This document shows positions 11,289 to 24,003 of a stretch of 64,000 nucleotides of DNA, piece after piece. Position 1 is the first letter of the stretch, and every line of letters starts with the position of its first letter. The stretch lies in contig NC_134831.1 of the NCBI RefSeq assembly GCF_004210375.1, positions 2,480,001 to 2,544,000 of the forward strand. The letters run 5' to 3'. The position numbers were made by a program, and so were the translations under genes. The DNA comes from Tachypleus tridentatus (lineage: Eukaryota; Arthropoda; Merostomata; Xiphosura; Limulidae). The notes beneath the pieces are model-generated. The model was not told the origin of the DNA. It did no database searches and saw nothing but the letters and a program-made list of their open reading frames with translations.

Positions 11289-11397
11289 TTAGTTTGTTTG
11301 AAGTTAAACATGAAGCTACACAATGGGCTACCTCTACTCTGCCCATTCACGGATATCGTAACCCGGTTTATAGACATTCCGCTGTGTCACTGGGGGT
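11289..11397 (-). repeat. Family B SINE
   Basis: Plus strand reads tail to head: AGTTTGTTTGAAGTTAAACA, GAAGCTACACAATGGGCTAC, CTCTGCCCATTCACGGATAT, then the head complement CGCTGTGTCACTGGGGG. Followed directly by a (TTA)n microsatellite at about 11400-11416. Confidence 0.82.
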
Positions 11398-11599
11398 TGT
11401 TATTATTATTATTGCTATAGGTTTTATAAATTTATGTGAAGTAATCTAAAAGATGCTGTTTGTTTCTTAAATTCAAATAAATATAATGGAATATATGTTT
11501 TTTGCCTATCGCTGGAATCGAACACAATTTTTTTTTTTATAAAACCTTAACATTTTCCCTGGAGTTATTATCCATTACACGAAATCATTGTACGAATTA

Positions 11600-11720
11600 G
11601 GTTGGTTGGAATTAAACACAAAGCTATACAATGGGTTATCTGTGCTCTGCTCACCATGGGTATCGAAACCCCGTTTTTAGCGATATGAATCCGCAAACAT
11701 ACTGCTTTGCCACGGGGGGA
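11600..11720 (-). repeat. Family B SINE
   Basis: AGCTATACAATGGGTTATCT, GTGCTCTGCTCACCATGGGT and ATCGAAACCCCG precede the head complement, which ends TGCTTTGCCACGGGGG. It is close to full length and lies about 200 bp from another copy in the same orientation. Confidence 0.85.
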
Positions 11721-12693
11721 CTATTTTACGAATGAAAGAACGGAACAGAAGAAATAATAATTTTCTGCTAAAAAACTGTTATATGTGTAAACACACACAA
11801 AACGACATTGTTATAAAATTTGGTAAAGTGGAACAGTAAATTTGATCTCTGGTATTTTCAACATGAGATAAATGGCTGAATCAGAAATCTGTGATCTATA
11901 AATGATGACCAGAGGAATAGCAGCCAATTGGCAGCAGCCGTCAATTACACGATTATTCTTCCCTGCATAGTGGATTATTGGGATTAACTTCCATGATTAT
12001 TATGCCCTCGTAACGAAAAAGTAATCAACGGAACAACACAGATCACACCTTTAACCATTTATCCGAACCCCGGCGCGATAACCACTAATCCTTAGAATGA
12101 CAAGTTTTATTCACATTGTTCTGATAAGAACAAATTATGCAGAATATTTCACAAAGCAGTCAAATTATTGAACTAATCACAAGATAAGGAAAACAGTCGA
12201 AGAAAACAAATGATCAAGAAGGCTTTAAGTGTAGAATTGTGTGAAATAACAAGACTAAATTTAGTAATAAAAATATAATAAACACTTTTTTCTTGACAGA
12301 TATGTTTTGATATCATCATTATTTGCTTTTCGGTAACAAACTGTAAGAGAAAAGCACCATACTACAACGGAACTGTTGCATATATGATACTGGAAAAAAT
12401 TTATTACGCGATGTGCAAACCCCAACTTTACGAAATTTTTATCCTGTGTGCAAGTAGAGTTGCAGTAGGGGGGCACGATTTACTCCTCACGCTTCCGTTT
12501 CCCGTAACGGAAAATTTTGTTTTCCTCCATTCTCAAGGTGTGGATATGACGTCATAAATACGTCATACATTGACTAATACACTTGCGCCACGGGTAATCT
12601 GCTAATATATATAAATAGAATAACACTGAAACAATTTGTTACTAACTGAACGTGAAAAATGTTACAAGAAACCTACATTTACCTATTTGATAA
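11721..12693. other. Unclassified DNA
   Basis: A lone tRNA-like fragment (TATCCGAACCCCGGCGCGAT, about 12060-12095) may be a decayed SINE head on the minus strand. Otherwise no gene or repeat is recognised. Confidence 0.35.
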
Positions 12694-12695
12694 AC

Positions 12696-12968
12696 ACTGG
12701 TTTTGTTTGTATTTTTAATTTCGCGCAAAGCTACACGAGGATTATCTTCGTTAGCCGTTCCTAATTTAGAAGTATAAGACTAGAGGAAAGGCAGCTAATC
12801 CTTACCACCCACCGCCATCTCTTGGGCTGCTCTTTAACCAACGAATAGTGGGATTGACCGTCACATTATAATGTTCCCACGACTGAAAGGGCGAACATGT
12901 TTGGTGCGACGGGGATTCGAACCTGTGGCCCTTAGATTACGAGTCAAGCGCCCAAACCATCTCAACAA
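12696..12968 (-). repeat. Family A SINE, near full length
   Basis: TTTGTATTTTTAATTTCGCG and CAAAGCTACACGAGGATTAT begin the tail end. The body follows with GCTGCTCTTTAACCAACGAA and TGGGATTGACCGTCACATTA, then the B-box complement GGGGATTCGAACC and the anticodon-loop complement TTACGAG. The outer end of the head (CCATCTCAACAACAT) is diverged. Confidence 0.9.
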
Positions 12969-13390
12969 CATACTCAGTAAACCTAGTGTAAAGTTCAGCA
13001 AATCATAAATATCCCGGTACAAGTTAACTTAATCCGGAATCCTTTCATTCAATATAATCCGACTCATAAACCTCTTGACGATAAAAGCATATGAGCAGTT
13101 GAAACATCAATAATTGCAAATTAATATTTATAAATGATATTGCTAAAAGGTACTCCAAAAATAATTCCATAGAACAAACCATTGCCACCCTAAATGGAAA
13201 AGGGCCGTACACAGATATTTGTATAAAAAAAAATCAAAACGTTAAACTCAATCGAGAAATGTGTGTGTAAGCTATAGTTGTAAAACAACAACACAGATCA
13301 TATTAAAATATCCTAGCTTACATCACATTGAGAAGACACCCATCATTAGAATAACAACTATTATCAACACGTATAAGTCCAGCTGAATCG
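12969..13390. other. Unclassified DNA left of the satellite
   Basis: Unlike the segment from 13391 on, this stretch is not duplicated to the right of the array. No gene or repeat recognised. Confidence 0.4.
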
Positions 13391-13624
13391 GATGTCATGA
13401 GTGCCACCCAGAGTATCAGATTATGTCGTTTCAGGTTTGAATGGTGGATTAATGTAACTTTGAAGGTAATAAAGGTTTATGAATAAAGTGAAGTGTTGTA
13501 AATGCAAAAAGATGTTGCGAGAACTTGTCATGTATTACATAAAGAAGCCAGAATGTAGATATTGAGCAAAAAGAAATCGTTTTGTGCTATAACACACAAG
13601 CATAAATACGTAGTCGTAGAGATA
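13391..13624. repeat. Unique flank, copy 1 of 2,014-bp tandem duplication
   Basis: GATGTCATGAGTGCCACCCA at 13391 and the following non-satellite sequence recur almost identically at 15405, an offset of 2,014 bp. The duplicated block therefore contains this flank plus most of the first satellite segment. Confidence 0.9.
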
Positions 13625-15404
13625 GGAACAAAATATTACATCATACATAGAAGTAGGAACATGTGGAGCTAAAAACAAAATATTACACTATATACAGAAG
13701 TAAGAACATGTGTAACTAAAAACAAAATATTACATTATATAAACAAGTAAGAAGATGTAGATGTAGAACTGAAAACAAAATATTACACCATATACACAAG
13801 TAAGAACATGTAGATGTAGAACTAAAAACAAAATATTACACTACATACATAAGTAAGAACATGTAGATGTAGAACTAAAAACAAAATATTACACTATATA
13901 CACAAGTAAGAACATGTAGATATAGAACTAAAAACAAAATATTACACTATATACATAAGTAAGAACATGTAGATGTAGAACTAAAAACAAAATATTACAC
14001 TACATACATAAGTAAGAACATGTAGATGTAGAACTCAAAACAAAATATTACACTATATACACAAGTAAGAACATGTAGATGTAGAACTAAAAACAAAATA
14101 TTACACTATATACACAAGTAAGAACATGTAGATATAGAACTAAAAACAAAATATTACACTATATACACAAGTAAGAACATGTAGATGTAGAACTAAAAAC
14201 AAAATATTACACTATATACACAAGTAAAAACATGTAGATGTAGAACTAAAAACAAAATATTACACTATATACACAAGTAAGAACATCTAGATGTAAAACT
14301 AAAAACAAAATATTACACTATATACACAAGTAAGAACATGTAGATGTAGAACTAAAAACAAAATATTACACTATATACACAAGTAAGAACATGTAGATAT
14401 AGAACTAAAAACAAAATATTACACTATATACATAAGTAAGAACATGTAGATGTAGAACTAAAAACAAAATATTACACTACATACATAAGTAAGAACATGT
14501 AGATGTAGAACTCAAAACAAAATATTACACTATATACACAAGTAAGAACATGTAGATGTAGAACTAAAAACAAAATATTACACTATATACACAAGTAAGA
14601 ACATGTAGATATAGAACTAAAAACAAAATATTACACTATATACACAAGTAAGAACATGTAGATGTAGAACTAAAACAAAATATTACACTATATACATAAG
14701 TAAGAACATGTAGATGTAGAACTAAAACAAAATATTACACTACATACATAAGTAAGAACATGTAGATGTAGAACTCAAAACAAAATATTACACTATATAC
14801 ACAAGTAAGAACATGTAGATGTAGAACTAAAACAAAATATTACACTATATACACAAGTAAGAACATGTAGATATAGAACTAAAAAACAAAAATATTACAC
14901 TATATACACAAGTAAGAACATGTAGATGTGGAACTAAAAAAACAAAATATTACACTATATACACAAGTAAAAAACATGTAGATGTAGAACTAAAAACAAA
15001 ATATTACACTATATACACAAGTAAGAACATGTAGATGTAGAACTAAAAATAAAATATTACACTATATACACAAGTAAGAACATGTAGATGTAGAACTAAA
15101 AACAAAATATTACACTATATACACAAGTAAGAACATGTAGATGTAGAACTCAAAACAAAATATTGCACTATATACACAAGTAAGAACATGTAGATGTAAA
15201 ACTCAAAACAAAATATTACACTATATACACAAGTAAGAACATGTAGATGTAGAACTAAAAACAAAATATTACACTATATACACAAGTAAGAACATCTAGA
15301 TGTAGAACTAAAAACAAAATATTACACTATATACACAAGTAAGAACATGTAGATGTAGAACTAAAAACAAAATATTACACTATATACACAAGTAAGAACA
15401 TGTA
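13625..15404. repeat. Satellite, 53-bp unit, first segment with higher-order repeat
   Basis: The unit contains ATATTACACTATATACACAA and GTAAGAACATGTAGATGTAG. GTAGATG positions 13863, 13916, 13969, 14022, 14075 and onward to 14499 step by exactly 53. Variant units (GATATAG, CTACATACATAAG, AACTCAAAAC) recur in the same order 477 bp (9 units) apart, for example 13916 with 14393 and 14128 with 14605. The left edge is more diverged, with variants near 13630-13790 that include shorter units. No coding potential: stop codons recur in the frames examined. Confidence 0.95.
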
Positions 15405-15640
15405 GATGTCATGAGTGCCACCCAGAGTATCAGATTATGTCGTTTCAGGTTTGAATGGTGGATTAATGTAACTTTGAAGGTAATAAAGGTTTATGAATAA
15501 AGTGAAGTGTTGTAAATGCAAAAAGATGTTGCGAGAACTTGTCATGTATTACATAAAGAAGCCAGAATGTAGATATTGAGCAAAAAGAAATCGTTTTGTG
15601 CTATAACACACAAGCATAAATACGTAGTCGTAGAGATAGG
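15405..15640. repeat. Unique flank, copy 2, interrupting the satellite
   Basis: The array changes abruptly from ...ACATGTAGATGT to CATGAGTGCCACC at 15405-15411. The left flank is joined to a satellite unit at the shared string GATGT. The only differences noted from copy 1 are a few single bases, such as CATCATACATAG against CATTATACATAG. Confidence 0.92.
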
Positions 15641-16612
15641 AACAAAATATTACATTATACATAGAAGTAGGAACATGTGGAGCTAAAAACAAAATATTAC
15701 ACTATATACAGAAGTAAGAACATGTGTAACTAAAAACAAAATATTACATTATATAAACAAGTAAGAAGATGTAGATGTAGAACTGAAAACAAAATATTAC
15801 ACCATATACACAAGTAAGAACATGTAGATGTAGAACTAAAAACAAAATATTACACTACATACATAAGTAAGAACATGTAGATGTAGAACTCAAAACAAAA
15901 TATTACACTATATACATAAGTAAGAACATGTAGATGTAGAACTAAAAACAAAATATTACACTATATACATAAGTAAGAACATGTAGATGTAGAACTAAAA
16001 ACAAAATATTACACTATATACACAAGTAAGAACATGTAGATGTAGAACTAAAAACAAAATATTACACTATATACACAAGTAAGAACATGTAGATGTAGAA
16101 CTAAAAACAAAATATTACACTATATACACAAGTAAGAACATGTAGATGTAGAACTAAAAACAAAATATTACACTATATACATGAATAAGAACATGTAGAT
16201 GTAGAACTAAAAACAAAATATTACACTATATACACAAGTAAGAACATGTAGATGTAGAACTCAAAACAAAATATTACACTATATACACAAGTAAGAACAT
16301 GTAGATGTAGAACTAAAAACAAAATATTACACTATATACACAAGTAAGAACATGTAGATGTAGAACTAAAAACAAAATATTACACTATATACACAAGTAA
16401 GAACATGTAGATGTAGAACTAAAAACAAAATATTACACCATATACACAAGTAAGAACATGTAGATGTAGAACTAAAAAAAATATTACACCATATACACAA
16501 GTAAGAACATGTAGATGTAGAACTCAAAACAAAATATTACACTACATACACAAGTAAGAAGATGTAGATGTAGAACTCAAAACAAAATATTACACTATAT
16601 ACACAAGTAAGA
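15641..16612. repeat. Satellite, 53-bp unit, second segment
   Basis: This segment continues from the duplicated flank through the same diverged edge units into regular 53-bp units, and ends near GTAAGAATGCCTAGATCTAT. Variants are simpler than in the first segment and no 9-unit pattern is obvious. Confidence 0.94.
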
Positions 16613-17883
16613 ATGCCTAGATCTATAGTTAGGAGCATAAAGCAACAACTACACTGCATATAGAGAAAACGATATGTGGAGTAAGTGTTAAGAACAAAAT
16701 AGTGACCCGTATGTTGAATTGTTTAGTTGTATGCAGAGCTAAAGGGAAAATATGTGAGCATATGCATGACTAATATGTAAATATAAGTCTTGAAAAAATA
16801 TTATCTTACATTTATGTGGAAACATGTGCGCCATTGAACTAGAAACATAAACAGCGTGTGCGTGATTATGTTGATAAGGTCTTAAACTGTGCATAGATGT
16901 TTTGTTACTAAGCAACAAGTTACACGATATGCTGTCTGTGTTGTAAACCCCACGGAGTTTAGCTTTATAAACCTTCAGACTTGTCGTTGTACCACTGAGA
17001 GGAAGGAGTACATGAATGGTCATCTAACTAGAAATACTGTAGAGTGTAGACGGACATACGCATAGTTTCATTAGCACAAGCATATAGTACTGTCCTATGT
17101 ACAGAAACATAAGCTGTTAGTATTTGCACATCTGTATTATATTATTATCGTATTTCACGCCTTTTAAAACACATTTTTTTCTTAAAAACACTTTGAAAAA
17201 ACCACGTGCGTCACAAAAGTGATTGGTTAAGGCAAGAGGTTAACTTCGGGTTTACTCAAAACGGCTTCTCATTACTTGTCAATTACAAGTATTTTCAATG
17301 ATATAAAACATTCAATTTAACTAATATTGTCGATATATTGTGAAGAATGTGATGTAATTGACTGTATTTACTCATAAGTTTGAGAAAAGTCAAGATTACA
17401 TCAAGTTGTTGGTTGGTGAGTCAAAATATGTTTTTTTTTAGAATTGTCTTTCTAAAGTTAGGGTGTCTTCTAAGAGGTAGCGTCTTACAAGATATAAAAT
17501 ACGGTAGTTTTTTTACTATCTTGTTCCAACTGGCTACGTATGCAGCACAATTCATTGATCTACGACGAGATAAAACTTATTTTTACAAATAAAATGTGGA
17601 ACACTACACTAATGACACTAAAATGGTTATTCTTTTATCCATCACTGATAATTAAAAAAAATCACTTAAGAAAATCGTTCTTAATGTATTTTTCAGAAAC
17701 ATCATTTTTCCTACCGTTATTACAAAGTTGAACTAAAAAAGTTTATTACTGAAATATCCCAATTTCATTACTACAAGATTAAGTGTTAATGACTTAAAGA
17801 AATTATTATTGAGGAAGAAAAGCTATTAAATTCATTCAAACAATAGATCTAGTTTCTGTGAAGAATTAAGTGTTAAAAATATT
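16613..17883. other. Unclassified DNA
   Basis: A 94-codon minus-strand frame (16739-17023) and 63- to 70-codon plus-strand frames (17380-17731) show no domain. No repeat recognised. Confidence 0.4.
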
Positions 17884-18065
17884 AGAATATCCATAAACCT
17901 AAATTTAGAATATCCATAAACCTAAATTTAGAATATCCATATACCTAAGTTTAGAATATCCATAAACGTAAGTTTAGAATATCCATATACCTAAGTTTAG
18001 AATATCCATACACCTAAGTTTAGAGTATCCATAAACCTAAGTTTAGAATATCCATAAACCTAAGT
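17884..18065. repeat. Minisatellite, 23-bp unit, about 8 copies
   Basis: The unit is AGAATATCCATAAACCTAAG plus TTT, with starts at 17884 and 17907 and so on. Units differ at one or two positions (ATAC for AAAC, AAATTT for AAGTTT). Confidence 0.93.
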
Positions 18066-18785
18066 TCTCTAAATTCATTTACGAAATTTCTCTTTTTTAT
18101 TATCAATTTAACTTCAAAAAGTAAGTTAATGATACTGGAGACACTTTTAATTTTATCGATTGTATTCTCTAACTGTTGGTTTACACAACTAACTAATGTT
18201 CAGCGACATCTAGAATTATAGTCTGATTAATTTGGTGAATATTTAGTTATAAGAATGAATGTTAAATAGCGGAACCTGCACGTTCTTCATTTATATAGCA
18301 AGCTTTCTCGTAAACAACGATAATACGGAGTTGCTTGCTCGAAATTACTCACGGTCTAAAAGGACTGGGCTTCAAGCAGCTACATTAACACGCGTTGTAC
18401 ACAGCATTTTATTACACTGTTCTTTAAGTAAAGCAATCCTTTACTTCAGGATTACCTGACAGTAAATCATGTTACTTATCTGAGCTTGTGTGTGACAGCT
18501 TATGGGAATATACAACTCGTCTTCAAGCGCAGAGAAGAATTTAAAATCAGTTCAGAAAGGAAGTGAGAACTTATGCAAAGAAAATCGGTGATTATGGGAA
18601 TTCCGAAATTTTGACAGAACAATGCCACTCACTAGGCTGTGTTCCTTTATTGTAGAGAAAAGGTTTCGTCAAATCAAAAATTGATATATATATACACTCT
18701 AGTGACGTTAATATTTTCGATTTCTTAATTATAGAAATAATTATATATTATACATGATAAAACATATAGTTATTGTTTACAACAA
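18066..18785. other. Unclassified DNA
   Basis: No gene or repeat recognised; a short TATATATA run lies near 18684. Confidence 0.4.
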
Positions 18786-18906
18786 AGTTTGTTTGTTGCT
18801 AAGCACAAAGCTACAGTGTGGATGATCTATGATTTCCCTATCAGGGGTAGCTAAACCTAGATTTTAGCATTATAAACCTACAGATTTACGACTGTGACAC
18901 TTGAGG
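18786..18906 (-). repeat. Family B SINE, diverged
   Basis: GTTTGTTTGTTGCTAAGCAC and AAAGCTACAGTGTGG give the tail. CTATCAGGGGTAGCTAAACC and TAAACCTACAGATTTACGAC give the head region. The B-box is degraded. Confidence 0.75.
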
Positions 18907-19849
18907 ACTTAGAATAAAAAAATCAGTAGTTTTTGTCATGTTTTTTAATGTCTAGTGTTTTTTTTAAACTACATACATTTGATTAAAAAATTTCATTTAT
19001 CAATAAGTAATACGGATAACCATTAATATCCAATCTAGTCTCGCTATCTCTCAGTACTTTAATAATTTGGTAGACAATATCATGTGGAAGAGATCCTATC
19101 TAATTTCTTAGTCATAATAATACGCGGGTTTATGAAACCATTCATGTATTTAGCGTCCAAAGAACGTAGATAATACTGATTTTCAGGGCGAGTAGCAAGT
19201 GTGAAACGCATTGAAACAGCCGTTCACATAACTACGTATCGATTTTGTGCACTGAATTCAGGTGTCTTTAGCATAAAAAAAACTTGTGAAATCTGACTTT
19301 GAACGTGAGACATATTAGCACTGAAGATTTCTACCATATGTTCTAAATGTTCAGTCAAATTTCACGAGTTTTTGTGCTAAAATAAATAAAAAAATTAAAT
19401 CTATACTTCTAGAAAATTACAATTTTACAAACACACTAAAATTATAAAGAAAAGCATAATGGTCTCTTAAGAGAAGAAACGAGTCAATTTCATTAGTGAG
19501 CATCGTACAACCAAGAGGAAAACAATGGTTTTTGGAAAGTTTGCTGGATAAAATGGAAAATGTTGTTTCTTAACCAAAACCAAAACCAAACTTTTATTAA
19601 ATATGAAAAAGAAACACGAACACTTTCAAAGTCGTAATAAAAAGGAAATTTATATTGCTAAATAATTCGATTTCAAAATTTTATTCCAACAATCTAATAA
19701 ATTAACAAGAAAACAAAATACTTCAGATAAAACAACTGAATGCTAAATGTGTGTCTCTCTATATATATATATATTTAATAGATTACTTGTGTATGGAAAA
19801 GCTTTTAAGCCTATTTTGCTGCTGTCTTTAATATTGAACTGTCAACCAG
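18907..19849. other. Unclassified DNA with (AT)n
   Basis: Contains an (AT)n run at about 19757-19774 and a palindromic ACCAAAACCAAAACC-type stretch near 19577. No gene or transposon recognised. Confidence 0.4.
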
Positions 19850-20028
19850 AGGGGAGGGAAGTGATCGGTTACGCTCACCGATAACGCTTGGCCTAACTTT
19901 TATCAACAATTACTGGTATTTACTGAAACATCATAACGACCTCACAGATGATAAGGGTAGCTTGTTCAGAGCCAGGCTTTGATTCTGGAAGCTGCATAGT
20001 GCAAACCGAGCGCCCCCAAACCACCATG
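19850..20028 (-). repeat. Decayed family A SINE
   Basis: Body blocks follow in the expected order: CAGAGGGGAGGGAAGTGATC, TTTTATCAACAATTACTGG, ATCATAACGACCTCACAGAT, then TTTGATTCTGG in place of the B-box complement. Heavily substituted and therefore old. Confidence 0.6.
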
Positions 20029-20044
20029 TTTTATGTCCCCGCAG

Positions 20045-20135
20045 GAATTACAACACTAAAATCAGGGGTTCGATTTACTTCGATAGACACAGCAGGTAGC
20101 CTCATGTGGCTTTGCTATTAACACACACACACCAA
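20045..20135 (+). repeat. Family C SINE, 5' truncated
   Basis: AACACTAAAATCAGGGGTTC and GATTTACTTCGATAGACACA match the right half of the family C head. TCATGTGGCTTTGCTATTAA and a short (CA)n tail follow. It directly abuts the decayed family A copy. Confidence 0.7.
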
Positions 20136-21001
20136 AATTTAGTTTTATAGGCAAACCAAATATGTCATAAAGATTTCTTTGCTAGAAAGGATCCAAATGA
20201 ATGATAAACGAATTTTTTCGTTTTTCTAATATATTTAATTATATTTACTTAATTATTTCAGACGAAAGTGTCCTTTGTTGATTTATTCGATCTAAATGAC
20301 CAATGATTTAAAATTGTCTTCCCTTATGTAGTAAATTGATTTCGTTGTGCTTGAGACTTTGAAGCAAATCAAAGAAAAATGGTGTTAGTTTATATCTTTT
20401 GATTCACATGTGCATTTATGTTTATCGCACACATATTATGTTATTTAGTTAGCTCTCGTTAATCGAGTTTATTGTACGTTTGTGATGTCACTATTGCAAC
20501 ATCTTCTGTTTATGTGAATACAATCTATCATAATATATCTCAGTTTTTGTATCCTGAAAATGCACGCATCTCTTACTATCTAAGTGTGCAAACGCACACC
20601 CTTAATTTAAACAAATGTAAACAGATGGAGGTAAATATATAATTTAGTAGATACTATGTACAATAACGTATTAAACGTTTTTGAAAGGTCTATCATTAAG
20701 CTGTTGAATAAAATTTTCTTTCTACGATGTTTCATAAACAACTAAGTCTATTTAGATAATCAAATAATCAGTTTCTCGCCAGCCATTTTCACTGTCTCTA
20801 TTTTTTTCTATTTCCGTGTATTATACAGTTTTATTAGTAAACAAACAATTATTTGTGATTAAGTCTCTTAAAATACGTTCATAAAAAATTAAAACATCCG
20901 AGCTTTAAAAAAATATCAGCTGTAATTCACCTCGAGTAATAAATACCACAGGTTTAAGAAAACAGTTTTCCAGTGAATTAGAGAAGTCACTCAATACACG
21001 G
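20136..21001. other. Unclassified A+T-rich DNA
   Basis: No gene or repeat recognised. Confidence 0.4.
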
Positions 21002-21128
21002 TGTCCCCTAGTGACTCAGCGGTATATCTGCGGACGTACAACGTAGAATCCTTGTTTCGATACCAGTGGTGGACAGAGCACAGATAGCCCCTTCTGTAAC
21101 TTTGTGCTTAATTACGAAGACAACAACA
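21002..21128 (+). repeat. Family B SINE
   Basis: GTCCCCTAGTGACTCAGCGG, TATATCTGCGGACGTACAAC and TGTTTCGATACCAGTGGTGG form the head. AGCACAGATAGCCCCTTCTG and TTTGTGCTTAATTACGAAGA form the tail, ending in (CAA)n. Confidence 0.88.
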
Positions 21129-22151
21129 ACAACGCTACACGGTTTTATACGAGGTTTCGAAATTGCTATCGTAATGTGTCAAATAGCGTTGAAAGACTTC
21201 ATTTACTCCCTTTTAGAATCATTAATGTGTCACTGTTTCTTCAAGGAGAAAACTTAATTTGTTTTCTTTAGTGTGGTATTGACCACAGTCCTCGCATTAA
21301 AATATATTATCTAATTCAACAAATTTTAAAAGTTTATCATTCCGTTAAAGTTTCGGTATTGGAGGAAACAAATTGTGTTAGATAAGTTGCTTCACACAAT
21401 TTATGCATTGATAATGTCACGTTTTGTAAAGTTTACAGAATCGCATAAAGCCATAAACTGAAGCCACAAAGTCGGTTATTACAAAAATATGAAGCTGCAT
21501 GCACTTTCCTAAACATAACATCATTAATTTATACACACAAGAAGAGCGAGATCTACTCTAAACGTTTCGGCCCTAATATACTATTTCCAGAAACACCCCT
21601 CCCCATCTTATAGAAAGCGTGGAGTTTCTTAAACTCTTCTTGAGTGTGCTTGGATATTTGAATGTTATGTCTAAGGAGATTTTTTCTCCCGATATAATCT
21701 ACAACTTGAACAAAATGGAACACTGTTTAAAACATTTAGAATCTAAACGAGTAACTACTCAGTATTAGATGTACACCCGAACGTAACATATTAGCTCGTT
21801 TCAACGAATTGTTGAGATTAATTTCCGTTCTCCGACCACGTGCTTAACAATTAGCATAAAATATCAGAGAAAATAGTCCTATAAATCTGCAATGATTTTC
21901 AAACGAATTTAACAACAAATACTGGGAGCAACTGAATTAATCCCGCAATCAACGTCCAGAAATATTTTATCAAGATAATCAATGTTAGTATTTTAGTGGC
22001 TTTAATTACTTTCGTAAAATGAAAACAAGTGTGTCCAAAATGAAGATAAAATATTTTTTTTCAATCAAAAACTTGTAGTTAGAAATGTTACTATAGTGTT
22101 TGGCATGACCAACATGCAAAAACAGAGAAATTGAAATAAATTGTTAGCAAC
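21129..22151. other. Unclassified DNA
   Basis: No gene or repeat recognised. Confidence 0.4.
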
Positions 22152-22263
22152 TAAACCTCTCTCGCTGGTAGAGCGGTAAGTCTACGGATTTACAACGTTA
22201 AAATCAGGGGTTCGATTCTCCTCGGTAGACTCAACCATATGTGGCTTTACTATAAGAAAACAC
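22152..22263 (+). repeat. Family C SINE, near full length
   Basis: CTCGCTGGTAGAGCGGTAAG (A-box region), TCTACGGATTTACAACGTTA (anticodon loop TTTACAA) and GGGGTTCGATTCTCCTCGGT (B-box) are followed by ATGTGGCTTTACTATAAGAA and a CACA tail. This is the best family C copy in the window. Confidence 0.82.
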
Positions 22264-22358
22264 ATACCAGCGAGGGACTAGTGGTAAGTCTTCTGACTTA
22301 CAAGACCAAAATCAGGAGGCCCGATGTGGTTTTTCTATAGAGAAACACACATTTACAC
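22264..22358 (+). repeat. Second family C SINE in tandem
   Basis: CCAGCGAGGGACTAGTGGTA, CTTCTGACTTACAAGACC and AAATCAGGAGGCCCGATGTG, then GTTTTTCTATAGAGAAACAC. It begins directly at the tail of the previous copy. About 30 bp between the B-box and the tail are missing. Confidence 0.75.
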
Positions 22359-23929
22359 ACAAAAACAAATTTGAAAGTTTTACACACTTTACTGTATCCG
22401 TCCTATCCGCCATAACTTTATAAAGTATTAGGGCTCAGTTTATACAATTTGTTCTCCTGTATGAAGAGAGGTAAAATGGAAATAAATGATATGTCTGAAA
22501 TTCATACCCGTCTTATTCAGGTGTAATACCAGGCGTATTACTTACTCATCAAGTTTACTTGTTGGTTCGTGTACATATCTTTAACGTGTAGTGTTTATTT
22601 TTCACGTTTTCAAATTTTGAACGTTAAAGACATACCTGTGTTCATCAGTTACTTTAGTAACCAAAATATTTTAATTTGTTCAATTATTTTTAGATTTTCT
22701 CGACAAAGTTGCACAATTCGTTATCTGCGCTGCAGTCACCAGAGGAATTCAACTCCAAGTTTTCTTTATGTCAGTGGGTTTATCAACGAGTCACCAGGGA
22801 GAAGGAGAGAGGACTTTAATTAATTAAACGAGTTGAAGAGTTAATCTGTGTACATAATGCGTGTTCAAAACTTCTTTCATGCGATGGTTACAGGAGTTTA
22901 CCGTAGAACATGTGAAGGAAGTAGAACACTAAACAAATATCTATTACTATTAGATTATTAGATGTGAATACTATGATTATAACTTACATCTAATAAATAA
23001 TATTCAAGAAATAAACAAAGCAGTCGATTTAAAAAACAAACTAAATTGCTCATGTACAGTAAAAGATTGGAACCTTGTTAGTACAAAACGTAATCAATAG
23101 AGAAAACATCGAAGTTTAAGCCTTGGCCACTTCACGTTTAAGATATTTAGCTTATCAATAATGTAAATCATTATTGTTTGACTTTTTTTTTCATCGATAA
23201 AACTAAATGCATCTGCTCTTGGGCGCCTCTTGAGAAACTGCCTTTAATGGTTACATGCATATAAACATATTTAACACGCTGAAGTAATTTTCTAACACTT
23301 AATATTTAAATTTCTTTGCGCTTTTATAACATGTTTAAGCAACTAGTATTGTCCAATGAAGGTAATAGTGTAGTTATTTTCTAACTAGCTACGAGTTGAA
23401 AGAGTCGTGTAAACACTTATTCATTATTTTAACCTATTCGTCATGGAACAAATTAAAACAGCGAACTGTATGTATAAACTAATCCATCTTCTTCCTGCTT
23501 GTCTTCTTAATGCGTTTTTTTTTTTTTTTCTTCAGAACTAATGTACATAACGAAATAATTAGTTCAACTTACTGAAATGTGGTTTTAAAATAAGTCTTTG
23601 TTCAAATAAATACACAATAACGTGGAATTGGAAGCTTTTTTCCCTTTCTCATATCAATATTGAATTGATTAAACGGCCAACATTCGCGGGAAAAGCAATA
23701 TGTTTCCGTCACGCAATCCCAATATGGCCATTATTGATACCATTCCAATTTTAAAAACACACAAAAATAAAAAAAACTGGACAGGAAAACCGCTTGAAAG
23801 TCGCAATAAAATATTTTTGTACCAAATCCCATGTAAGTTGACTTGGATAGTTCACGAAAACGTCAAGCTGTACTTTATTGTCTATATCTCTGTTTGGATT
23901 TGTATGTTAATAGAGAAGTGGCGATTAAC
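22359..23929. other. Unclassified DNA with poly-T
   Basis: A T-run lies at about 23514-23529. The overlapping frames at 22569-22823 and 23700-24055 lack recognisable domains, and the second runs into a SINE. Confidence 0.4.
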
Positions 23930-24003
23930 TGGTTTGTGTGTGTTTTCTTATGGAATAGCCACATCGGGTTATCTGCTGAGCACATTGAGGGGAATCTAAC
24001 GAA
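23930..24003 (-). repeat. Family C SINE fragment
   Basis: GTGTGTTTTCTTATGGAATA, GCCACATCGGGTTATCTGCT and GAGCACATTGAGGGGAATCT are the complement of the family C tail and B-box side. The rest of the head is absent. Confidence 0.75.

Noticed and set aside
13625..16612. Regular 53-bp repeats considered as a CRISPR-like array
   Set aside because: Units are contiguous with no unique spacers, the sequence is eukaryotic in context, and there are no cas genes.
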